Assembly (NCBI GenBank): GCA_937910975.1
Contig: CALEMZ010000065.1
Coordinates: 1-22,138, forward strand
DNA length: 22,138 nt
Reading direction: 5' to 3'
Source: an uncultured Pseudorhodobacter sp.
GTDB taxonomy: Bacteria; Pseudomonadota; Alphaproteobacteria; Rhodobacterales; Rhodobacteraceae
The notes beneath the pieces were generated by a model. That model did not search any database. It saw only the letters and a list, made by a program, of their open reading frames with translations, and was not told the DNA's origin. The position numbers were made by a program, and so were the translations under genes. Shown here one piece after another: positions 14,762-21,391 of this stretch (the first letter of the stretch is position 1; every line of letters starts with the position of its first letter).

Positions 14762-15703
14762 ATGCTGACACAAAGCCAACTGAATGATTTTGAGACAAAC
14801 GGCTATATCGTCGTCGAGGACGTTCTCGATAAAATAGCGCTGGATGCCGTCAAGGCGGAGTACGCCGGCCTTATGGACAGCCTCTATGCGGCTTGGCAGT
14901 CCGAGGGCCGGGTGCCTGATGGGGCGGGCATGGATTTTTGGGGAAAATTGCTGGCCGCCTATAAGGCGGGCTGTGATTGGTTCCAGCCGATGGATATCTC
15001 GCTTCCCGGCGATCAGGTCTATGCCGATACGCCTTTCCATTTCGGCCCGGCGGTGTTTGGCATGGTCACAAACCCGCGCCTGCTGGATATCGTGGAGCAG
15101 TTGATCGGCCCGGAAATCACCTCCAACCCGATCCAGCACGTGCGCATCAAACCACCCGCAACCACATTGCGCGGCGACGAGGTGCGCGCCCATATCACCG
15201 CGACCGATTGGCACCAAGATCGTGCCGTGGCGCTGGAGACGGCTGACCAGACCGATATGGTTACTGTCTGGTTGGCGATCACCGATGCCACGGTGGAAAA
15301 CGGTTGTCTGCAAGTGGCCCCCGGCAAGGTCAATATGCTGCCCCATTGCCCAAAAATCCAAACCGCCATTGCCGATGGCTTTGTTGATGAAAGCCGCGCG
15401 CTGCCTTTGCCGGTCAAGGCGGGTGGGGCGGTGATTTTTCACCCGCTTACGCCGCATGCCTCATTGGTCAATCGGACTGATGGTTTCCGCTGGTCCTTTG
15501 ATCTGCGTTTCAATGTGACAGGCCAAGATACCGGGCGCAGCCATTTCCCCGAATTCATTGCCCGCAGCCGCAACCAGCCTGAGGCGGTGCTGGGCGACTG
15601 GCGCGAATGGGCTGGCCTTTGGGAGGCTGCGCGCGCAAAGCTTGCCATAGCCCCCCATACGCCGATCCACCGATGGCAGGCTGACAGCCCGGCCTGCGCC
15701 TGA
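14762..15703 (+). CDS. Phytanoyl-CoA dioxygenase (PhyH) family Fe(II)/2-oxoglutarate oxygenase
   Basis: 313-residue cytosolic enzyme expected to use Fe(II), oxygen and 2-oxoglutarate to hydroxylate a small molecule. The metal triad is visible: H151 and D153 in DWHQDRA, and H232 in PLTPHASLVN. R243 (FRWSFDLRF) is the likely 2-oxoglutarate-binding arginine. Related members act on free small acids, phosphonates and amino acids, so the family name does not imply phytanoyl-CoA. ATG 14762 has GGGGA 5 bases upstream; GTG 14759 is in frame but too close. It sits between the TRAP importer and a sugar-acid dehydratase, which suggests it acts early on the imported compound, perhaps by hydroxylation or removal of a substituent. 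That role is inference. Confidence 0.88.
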   Translation: MLTQSQLNDFETNGYIVVEDVLDKIALDAVKAEYAGLMDSLYAAWQSEGRVPDGAGMDFWGKLLAAYKAGCDWFQPMDISLPGDQVYADTPFHFGPAVFGMVTNPRLLDIVEQLIGPEITSNPIQHVRIKPPATTLRGDEVRAHITATDWHQDRAVALETADQTDMVTVWLAITDATVENGCLQVAPGKVNMLPHCPKIQTAIADGFVDESRALPLPVKAGGAVIFHPLTPHASLVNRTDGFRWSFDLRFNVTGQDTGRSHFPEFIARSRNQPEAVLGDWREWAGLWEAARAKLAIAPHTPIHRWQADSPACA

Positions 15704-15719
15704 CCCACAAGGAGAGATG

Positions 15720-17213
15720 ATGACCGCGACCATTTTGCTTGATCCCGCCGACAACGTGATAACGGCGGCCCGCAATCTTTCGCCCGGTGAAGAAGGAGCG
15801 TCGCAGCCCATCCCAAGGGGGCACAAGCTGGCACGCCTGCCCATCGCCAAGGGCGAGGCTGTTCGTAAATACGCACAGATCATCGGTTATGCCGCGAGCG
15901 ATATTGCGGCGGGCGATCATATCCATACCCATAACCTCGATTTTCGTGCCGTCGATCAGGCCTATGAATTTGGCACCAACCTGCGCCCTGCAACGCCTGC
16001 TGCGGTGCCTGACACCTTCATGGGCTACCGCCGCGCCTCAGGCCGGGTTGGTGTGCGCAACTATATCGCCATTCTGACCTCGGTGAATTGCTCCGCCACC
16101 GCCGCGCACCGTATTGCCGATCACTTCACCCCGGAACGCCTTGCGGCCTATCCCAATGTCGATGGCGTGGTTGCTTTTGCCCATGGCACAGGCTGCGCAA
16201 TGGGTGGCAATGGCGAGGGGTTTGAGGCGCTGCAACGTGTTCTCTGGGGCTATGCCCGCAACCCCAATGTTGGCGGCGTGGTGCTGGTTGGTTTGGGCTG
16301 CGAGATGATGCAGATCGACTGGCTGATTGAAAGCTACGGCCTGACACCCGGCCCGCTGTTTCAGGCGATGAACATTCAAGATGTCGCGGGCCTGCGTCGT
16401 ACGATTGAACTGGGCATCGAAAAGGTTACGGCCATGTTGCCCGTGGTCAATGAATTTCGCCGCGAAACCTGCCCCGCATCGGAGCTAATGGTTGCCCTGC
16501 AATGCGGCGGCTCTGATGCTATGTCGGGCATCAGCGCCAACCCGGCACTGGGCTATGCCTGCGATTTGCTGGTGGCCCAGGGCGGCACGGGCGTGTTGGC
16601 TGAGACGCCTGAGATTTACGGTGCAGAGCACCTTTTGACCCAGCGTGCCGCAACGCCTGCCATTGGTGAAAAGCTGATTGGCCTGATCCGATGGTGGGAA
16701 GATTACGCTGCGCGAAACAAAGGCAGCATGGATAACAACCCCAGCCCCGGCAACAAAAAGGGTGGGCTGACGACCATTCTGGAGAAATCGCTCGGTGCGG
16801 CAGCCAAGGGTGGCACCACGCCGCTGATGGGTGTTTATAAATATGCCGAACCCGTCACCGCGCGGGGCTTTACCTTCATGGACAGCCCCGGATATGATCC
16901 GGCCTCTGTCACCGGGCAAATAGCCAGCGGCTGCAATCTGGTCGTCTTTACCACCGGGCGCGGCTCGGCCTTCGGGGCAAAACCGTCGCCTTCCATCAAA
17001 GTGGCCACCAACACCCAGATGTTCACCCGGATGGAGGAAGACATGGATATAAACGCTGGCGTAATCCTTTCCGAGGGCCGCAGCGTGGAGCAGGTAGGGC
17101 GCGAGATTTATGACAAGATTTTGGCTGTAGCCTCGGGTGAGGTGACGAAATCAGAGGCGCAGGGTTTGGGGGATTATGAATTTGTCCCATGGCAAATCGG
17201 CGCGGTGATGTAG
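15720..17213 (+). CDS. UxaA/GarD-family sugar-acid dehydratase (altronate dehydratase-like)
   Basis: 497-residue enzyme of the altronate/galactarate dehydratase family, which removes water from a sugar acid to give a 2-keto-3-deoxy acid, using iron or another divalent metal. A SAF domain occupies about 1-90, followed by the catalytic part: GVRNYIAILTSVNCS (111-125), AHGTGCAMGG (154-163), GLGCEM (191-196), QCGGSDAMSGISANPALG (261-278) and, further on, MDSPGYDPASVTG. The length and single-chain domain order fit UxaA. ATGs at 15717 and 15720 are both in frame; the second is 5 bases from AGGAG and preferred. It starts 16 bases after the oxygenase stop. The substrate may differ from altronate, since no uronate isomerase or reductase is nearby. 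Confidence 0.88.
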   Translation: MTATILLDPADNVITAARNLSPGEEGASQPIPRGHKLARLPIAKGEAVRKYAQIIGYAASDIAAGDHIHTHNLDFRAVDQAYEFGTNLRPATPAAVPDTFMGYRRASGRVGVRNYIAILTSVNCSATAAHRIADHFTPERLAAYPNVDGVVAFAHGTGCAMGGNGEGFEALQRVLWGYARNPNVGGVVLVGLGCEMMQIDWLIESYGLTPGPLFQAMNIQDVAGLRRTIELGIEKVTAMLPVVNEFRRETCPASELMVALQCGGSDAMSGISANPALGYACDLLVAQGGTGVLAETPEIYGAEHLLTQRAATPAIGEKLIGLIRWWEDYAARNKGSMDNNPSPGNKKGGLTTILEKSLGAAAKGGTTPLMGVYKYAEPVTARGFTFMDSPGYDPASVTGQIASGCNLVVFTTGRGSAFGAKPSPSIKVATNTQMFTRMEEDMDINAGVILSEGRSVEQVGREIYDKILAVASGEVTKSEAQGLGDYEFVPWQIGAVM

Positions 17214-17238
17214 CGGTGCGGTGGGAGGAACACAGACG

Positions 17239-17262
17239 ATGAGAACAGGTCTCGAAAGGTAG
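17239..17262 (+). CDS. Possible 7-codon mini-ORF before the DenD-like gene
   Basis: ATG 17239 follows GGGAGGA (17222-17228) and encodes MRTGLER before a TAG at 17260, one base before the ATG at 17264. Such an arrangement permits termination-reinitiation into the downstream gene. It may be chance, as it is so short. Confidence 0.2.
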   Translation: MRTGLER

Positions 17263-17263
17263 G

Positions 17264-18235
17264 ATGATGCGGGTATTGATTACAGGCGGCGGTGGGTTTC
17301 TGGGCCAAAAGCTGGGCCGCGCTCTGGGCGCAAATGGGAGCCTGCGCGGGCATGCCATCACAGAGCTTGTCTTGGCAGATGTCGCGGCCCCCAGCCTGTC
17401 TGGTATGCCTTTCCCGGTAACGGGGGTGGCCTGTGACGTCAGTGACGAACCCGCCATCCGGCGCCTTATGACTGCACCTTTCGACGTGATCTTCCATCTC
17501 GCCGCCATCGTTTCAGGGCAGGCAGAGGCGGATTTTGATCTTGGCTTGCGCATCAACCTTTTTGGCACGCTTAATCTGCTGCAAGCGGCGCGCGCGGCCG
17601 GGAACTGCCCGGTTGTGGTCTATGCCTCCTCGGTCGCGGCCCATGGCGGAGAAGAACCGGAGGTGATTGTGGACGGGGTAGAGTTGAACCCGCAAACGTC
17701 CTATGGCACGCAAAAGGTGATGGGGGAGTTGCTGCTGAATGATATGTCGCGGCGTGGCATGGTCGATGGGCGGGGGCTGCGCCTGCCCACCGTGTCCATC
17801 CGGCCGGGCAAGGCCAATGCGGCTGCCTCCAGCTTTATGTCCTCGATTTTCCGCGACACGATGCAGGGCCAAACGGCCAACTGCCCGGTCGCCGATACCT
17901 ATCCGATCTATCACACCGCCCCGCGCACGGTTATTACCAACCTGATCCATGCAGCAGGGCTGGATGGTGCCCTGTTTGGCCCGAACCGCTGCATCAACCT
18001 GCCGGGCCGCACCGATACCGTGGCCGAAATGATTGCGGCGATGACGTTGGTTGCAGGGGCAGAACCCGCAAGCCGGATCACATGGACGCCAGACCCTGTT
18101 ATTCAGGCCATCGTCAAAGGTTGGCGCGGGCATGTGCTTGCTGAAAAAGGGCTGCGGCTTGGCTTTGCCGCCGATCGCTCGTTTGAGGATACGGTGCGAT
18201 GGTTTTTGGAAGATGACATCGCAAGGCCCATGTAA
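17264..18235 (+). CDS. NAD-dependent epimerase/dehydratase-fold dehydrogenase, DenD (D-erythronate dehydrogenase)-like
   Basis: 323-residue extended short-chain dehydrogenase. The NAD loop is TGGGGFLG (7-14), and the catalytic residues are S122/S123 with Y147 and K151 (TSYGTQK). The segment LRLPTVSIRPGKANAAASSFMSSIFRD (172-198) is, to my recollection, characteristic of D-erythronate dehydrogenase, which oxidises C2 of a four-carbon sugar acid to a 2-keto acid, rather than of sugar-nucleotide epimerases. That fits a pathway for hydroxy acids. ATG 17264 has AAAGG upstream; ATG 17267 is an alternative. It ends in ATGTAATGG, overlapping the permease start by one base. The usual partners of DenD (kinase DtnK, isomerase OtnI, decarboxylase OtnC) are not in the window. 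Confidence 0.82.
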   Translation: MMRVLITGGGGFLGQKLGRALGANGSLRGHAITELVLADVAAPSLSGMPFPVTGVACDVSDEPAIRRLMTAPFDVIFHLAAIVSGQAEADFDLGLRINLFGTLNLLQAARAAGNCPVVVYASSVAAHGGEEPEVIVDGVELNPQTSYGTQKVMGELLLNDMSRRGMVDGRGLRLPTVSIRPGKANAAASSFMSSIFRDTMQGQTANCPVADTYPIYHTAPRTVITNLIHAAGLDGALFGPNRCINLPGRTDTVAEMIAAMTLVAGAEPASRITWTPDPVIQAIVKGWRGHVLAEKGLRLGFAADRSFEDTVRWFLEDDIARPM

Positions 18236-19152
18236 TGGCTATTCCGCAGATCCGCGAAGATGAGCCGATGCTGGGTCTGGGCTTGATGGCCTTGGCGCTT
18301 GCGATGTTTACATCTATCGACACCTCGGCGAAATGGTTGATCCTTTCAGGGCTTCCGGTGATGCAGGTGGTGTTTGCCCGCTATGCAGGGCATTTCCTGA
18401 CATCCGCTCTCGTCTTTGTACCGCGCGAAGGGTTGGGCGCGTTTCGCTCCAACGCCCCAAAGCTGCAATTGCTGCGCGCGGGGCTGCTGCTGGCCAGCAC
18501 GGTGTTTAACTTTGCAGCGCTCAAATACCTGCCCATCACGATCACGACGGCGATCTACTTTTCCTCGCCCATCATCATCACAATCCTTTCGGTGATTTTT
18601 CTAAGCGAGCGGATCGGCGGGCGGCGCCTAGCGGCCATTCTGGTGGGGTTTGCCGGGGTCATGGTTGTGGTTCAGCCATGGGGCGCGGCCTTTCATTTGG
18701 CGATGTTCTTTTCTTTGGGCGGACTGCTTTGTGCCTCGTCCTACTTTGTGCTGACACGGCGCTTGGCCGGGGTAGAAAACAATTCCACAAGTCAGCTTTG
18801 GGCTGCGGGGATTGCCACGATTACGCTGGCGCCATTTGGCCTTGCCGTATGGGTCTGGCCGCAAACGGGCCTGGATTGGCTGTTCTTGGTTATGATTGGG
18901 GTCTTTGGCGCTACCGGGCACGGCGTTGCTGTTGCCGCCCACCGCTTTGCGGATGCGTCGAGCCTTGCACCGATGACGTATATTCAGGTGATCTATGCCA
19001 CGACCTCGGGCTATTTCATCTTTGGCAACCTGCCGACATGGGCGACCGCGCTCGGCACGGCCATCATTATCGCCTCCGGTATTTATATCTGGCAGCGTGA
19101 GCGGGAATTGATGTTGCAAAGGCGGCGGGTCGAAACCGCCGCGCTGACCTGA
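18235..19152 (+). CDS. EamA/DMT-superfamily permease
   Basis: 305-residue membrane protein with about ten helices in two EamA repeats. Visible segments include AKWLILSGLPVMQVVFARY, ITTAIYFSSPIIITILSVIFLSE and GFAGVMVVVQPWG in the first repeat, and LAPMTYIQVIYATTSGYFIFGNLPTW in the second. The family exports or imports small metabolites, and no substrate can be assigned. The ATG overlaps the stop of the DenD-like gene (TAATG), so the two are translationally coupled; ATG 18268 is a later in-frame option. Within a catabolic operon that already has an importer, it may export a by-product or carry a second form of the substrate. Confidence 0.88.
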   Translation: MAIPQIREDEPMLGLGLMALALAMFTSIDTSAKWLILSGLPVMQVVFARYAGHFLTSALVFVPREGLGAFRSNAPKLQLLRAGLLLASTVFNFAALKYLPITITTAIYFSSPIIITILSVIFLSERIGGRRLAAILVGFAGVMVVVQPWGAAFHLAMFFSLGGLLCASSYFVLTRRLAGVENNSTSQLWAAGIATITLAPFGLAVWVWPQTGLDWLFLVMIGVFGATGHGVAVAAHRFADASSLAPMTYIQVIYATTSGYFIFGNLPTWATALGTAIIIASGIYIWQRERELMLQRRRVETAALT

Positions 19153-19165
19153 AGAGGAGACGTGA

Positions 19166-20092
19166 ATGAGCAAACCGGTGATCGGATTTATTGGCCTGGG
19201 CTTCATGGGGGTCGGTATGGCCTCCAACCTTGTGAAGAAGGGCTATCCGCTGATGGTGCGCGGCAACCGCAACCGCACCCCGGTAGAGGCGCTTCTGGCC
19301 CTTGGTGCGCAGGAGGCGACAAGCCCGCGCGCCATGGCTGAGGCTTGTGACATCATCCACCTTTGCCTGCCCGACAGCCCGGCGGTGGAGCGTATTTTGC
19401 GCGGGCCGGATGGTATCATGGCCAGCGGCAAGACCGGCCTGATCGTGATTGACACCACCACCGCCGACCCCAATTCGACCATCGCGCTGGCGGCGGAGAT
19501 GGAGGCACTGGGCATGGTGTTGGTCGATGCCCCCTTGGGCCGTACCCCGGCGGAAGCAGCAGCTGGCACGCTGGATGCGATGGTGGGCTGTTCTGATGCG
19601 GTGTTTGAAACCATCAAGCCCGTGATCTCGGCTTGGGCCGCGAACATCAATCGCATGGGGCCTGTGGGCTCTGCGCATCGCATGAAGCTGGTGATGAACT
19701 TTATCGGCATGGGCTATGCGACGCTTTATTCTGAGGCGCTGGTGATGGCCACAAAATCCGGCCTTTCGCCACAAGACGTGCAACGCGTCATCGGCTCCTC
19801 GCGGCTGACCAATGGGTTCTTTGAAAGCTTCATGAAATATGCCATTGGCCGCGACCCGAATGCGCATAAGTTCAGCATCCAGAACGCCGCGAAAGATACC
19901 CGTTATATCGCTTCTATGGCGATGGCGGCAGGCATGGCAAACCCGATGGGTTCCGCGATCCGCAATGCCTTTGCGCAGGCAGAGGCTGCGGGCAAGGGCG
20001 GCGATTATGTGCCCAGCCTGTCAGACCATATTGCGGAGCTGAACGGGCTTGATCTGGCCGATGCGGTGGCAAAAGGCGCAAAGCCGTCATAG
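19166..20092 (+). CDS. 3-hydroxyisobutyrate dehydrogenase-family oxidoreductase with an unusual active site
   Basis: 308-residue beta-hydroxyacid dehydrogenase. The nucleotide loop is GLGFMG (10-15); VRGNRNRTP after the second strand suggests NADP(H) may be preferred. The substrate loop reads DAPLGRTPAEAAAGTLDAMVG-like (121-141), with G125-R126-T127 in place of the usual SGG. From memory, the sulfolactaldehyde reductase YihU also has GRT here, where the Arg contacts the sulfonate. The catalytic lysine is K174 (HRMKLVMNF), but the family KxxNN motif reads KxxMN, losing the first Asn. GAGGAG lies 8 bases before the ATG. It is the last gene of the operon. LtnD-like, tartronate-semialdehyde and sulfolactaldehyde reductase activities are all possible; none is assigned. 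Confidence 0.9.
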   Translation: MSKPVIGFIGLGFMGVGMASNLVKKGYPLMVRGNRNRTPVEALLALGAQEATSPRAMAEACDIIHLCLPDSPAVERILRGPDGIMASGKTGLIVIDTTTADPNSTIALAAEMEALGMVLVDAPLGRTPAEAAAGTLDAMVGCSDAVFETIKPVISAWAANINRMGPVGSAHRMKLVMNFIGMGYATLYSEALVMATKSGLSPQDVQRVIGSSRLTNGFFESFMKYAIGRDPNAHKFSIQNAAKDTRYIASMAMAAGMANPMGSAIRNAFAQAEAAGKGGDYVPSLSDHIAELNGLDLADAVAKGAKPS

Positions 20093-20171
20093 GCCGCGCC
20101 TTTTGGCCGCAGAAGGAAGCTCTCCCGCCAGGGCTTCGCGGCGCAAAGCGCCTCTCATCCTGTTGGGCCGG

Positions 20172-20190
20172 GCGCCGCCTGCGGCGGCGC
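20172..20190. terminator. GC-rich hairpin in the convergent region after the catabolic operon
   Basis: GCGCCGCC-TGC-GGCGGCGC is a perfect 8-bp stem with a 3-base loop, between the convergent ends of the oxidoreductase gene and azlD. No T-run follows on either strand. It may be a bidirectional, Rho-assisted stop or an mRNA-end stabiliser. Confidence 0.45.
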
Positions 20191-20233
20191 GTGCTCCGCG
20201 CGGGAACATTACTGCAAAGATGAAGCCGTGCGG

Positions 20234-20557
20234 TCAGGAGAAAAAGAACTGTAGCGTCCAGAGGCTGCCCATGCCGACCCCAATTGCCCAGATAACACCG
20301 AGGCGCGCACCGGCCAGCAGAGCTGCAAGGGCTGCTATCATGCGAAGGGGGTCGAAGCTGCCGTTCAGGCTTGCCGGCCACAAGATCATAGGTGTGACAA
20401 GTGCGGGCAGAACCGCCACGCCGACATAGCGCAGATGCGTCAGCAGCCAGTCAGGCAATTGCCGCCCACCCAAAAGGCCGAGAAAGGAAAAGCGGATCAG
20501 ATAGGTGCCAAGGCCCAGAGCAAAGGTTACAAGCCAAAAGGTGTGATCATCAATCAA
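20234..20557 (-). CDS. azlD: AzlD-family branched-chain amino acid exporter subunit
   Basis: 107-residue small membrane protein with about three helices, the partner of AzlC in export of branched-chain amino acids (first seen as azaleucine resistance). The motif WLVTFALGLGTYLIRFSFL is typical of AzlD. I place the start at the TTG at 20557, which gives MIDDHTFW and the normal family length. The frame is open further to 20626, but that part lies entirely within azlC and has no family similarity. It overlaps the end of azlC by 8 bases, so the pair is co-translated. An unusual start codon at an overlap is common in this family. Confidence 0.88.
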   Translation of the reverse strand: MIDDHTFWLVTFALGLGTYLIRFSFLGLLGGRQLPDWLLTHLRYVGVAVLPALVTPMILWPASLNGSFDPLRMIAALAALLAGARLGVIWAIGVGMGSLWTLQFFFS

Positions 20558-21299
20558 GCGGGGCCACCACTGTTTGGGTTCTCGTGCGGCGGCGTATTTG
20601 CCAGAACTCAACCTGCGCGCCGGCAAGCATAGCGAGCAGCGCCGCCACGATTAGCCCGAAATTCCATGGCAGCCCCGAGAACAAGACCGCCGCCAGAACC
20701 GACACGCCCGCGGCGACCAGATGCGGCAGGCTGTGCAGCATCGGCGCGAATAGCGCGATGAAGCATATCGGCACCGCAAAATCTGGCGATAGCGATACTG
20801 GGATCGCCTGCCCCAAAAGCGCACCCAAGAAGGTGCAAAGATACCAGGGGATGCACACCACTATGATACAGCCAAAGTAATAACTGACCTTTTCGTCCAG
20901 TGGCATCTGCGGCTCAGCTTCATAGGTTTGCACCGACACAGCGTAGGTCTGGTCCACCATCACATAGGCCATCAGCATCCGCAGTCGCAGCGAAGCTTTG
21001 CCCAGATGCGGCACCAGAGCCGCCGAATACATCGCCATTCGCATGTTGACGGCCAGCGATGCCAGCAGCACGACAAAAACCGGAGCGCCGTCTTGCAACA
21101 GGCTGAGCGCGGTAAATTGCGCCGCGCCCGCGATCACAATCGCCGACATCGCAACCACCTGAAACAGATCCAGTCCCGCATCGCGGGCGGCTACCCCGAA
21201 CAAGGTGGAGAACGGGATCACGATCACCACAAAGGGGCTACAATCCCGAAATCCACGCCAAAAGGCGGCTCGGGATGCAGGGCTTCGGTTTTCGGACAT
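20550..21299 (-). CDS. azlC: AzlC-family branched-chain amino acid exporter, large subunit
   Basis: 249-residue inner-membrane protein with about seven helices. Typical AzlC segments are FWRGFRDCSPFVVIVIPFSTLFGVAARDAG (about 13-42), AGAAQFTALSLL (57-68) and NMRMAMYSAAL (84-94), the last being the family signature. The ATG at 21299 has GAAGAG about 6 bases upstream. The shared 22-bp palindrome lies 22 bases before the start, so the pair is likely controlled with the divergent dehydratase by the GntR protein. Why a branched-chain amino acid exporter should belong to a hydroxyacid regulon is unclear. It may carry a structurally similar metabolite. Confidence 0.9.
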   Translation of the reverse strand: MSENRSPASRAAFWRGFRDCSPFVVIVIPFSTLFGVAARDAGLDLFQVVAMSAIVIAGAAQFTALSLLQDGAPVFVVLLASLAVNMRMAMYSAALVPHLGKASLRLRMLMAYVMVDQTYAVSVQTYEAEPQMPLDEKVSYYFGCIIVVCIPWYLCTFLGALLGQAIPVSLSPDFAVPICFIALFAPMLHSLPHLVAAGVSVLAAVLFSGLPWNFGLIVAALLAMLAGAQVEFWQIRRRTRTQTVVAPLD

Positions 21300-21318
21300 A
21301 AATACTCTTCAATAGCTG

Positions 21319-21347
21319 TTGCGATTTGGTATACCAAATCGCATTAT
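21319..21347 (+). promoter_or_regulatory. Probable promoter of the IlvD-type dehydratase gene
   Basis: TTGCGA (21319-21324), a 17-base spacer and CATTAT (21342-21347) match the sigma-70 consensus at 4 of 6 positions each with ideal spacing. The spacer is filled by the palindromic operator. Transcription would begin near 21354, leaving a leader of about 38 bases. Confidence 0.5.
21321..21342. promoter_or_regulatory. 22-bp perfect palindromic operator between azlC and the IlvD-type gene
   Basis: GCGATTTGGTA is followed directly by its exact inverse complement, giving a 22-bp perfect palindrome with the same TTTGGTATACCAAA core as the sites near the GntR gene. It lies between two divergent genes, 22 bases before azlC and 50 before the dehydratase, where one repressor dimer could control both. 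Confidence 0.8.
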
Positions 21348-21391
21348 GGAGGTGAGATTGCCTCAGATCCCTACCAAGCGGAAGCAGAATC

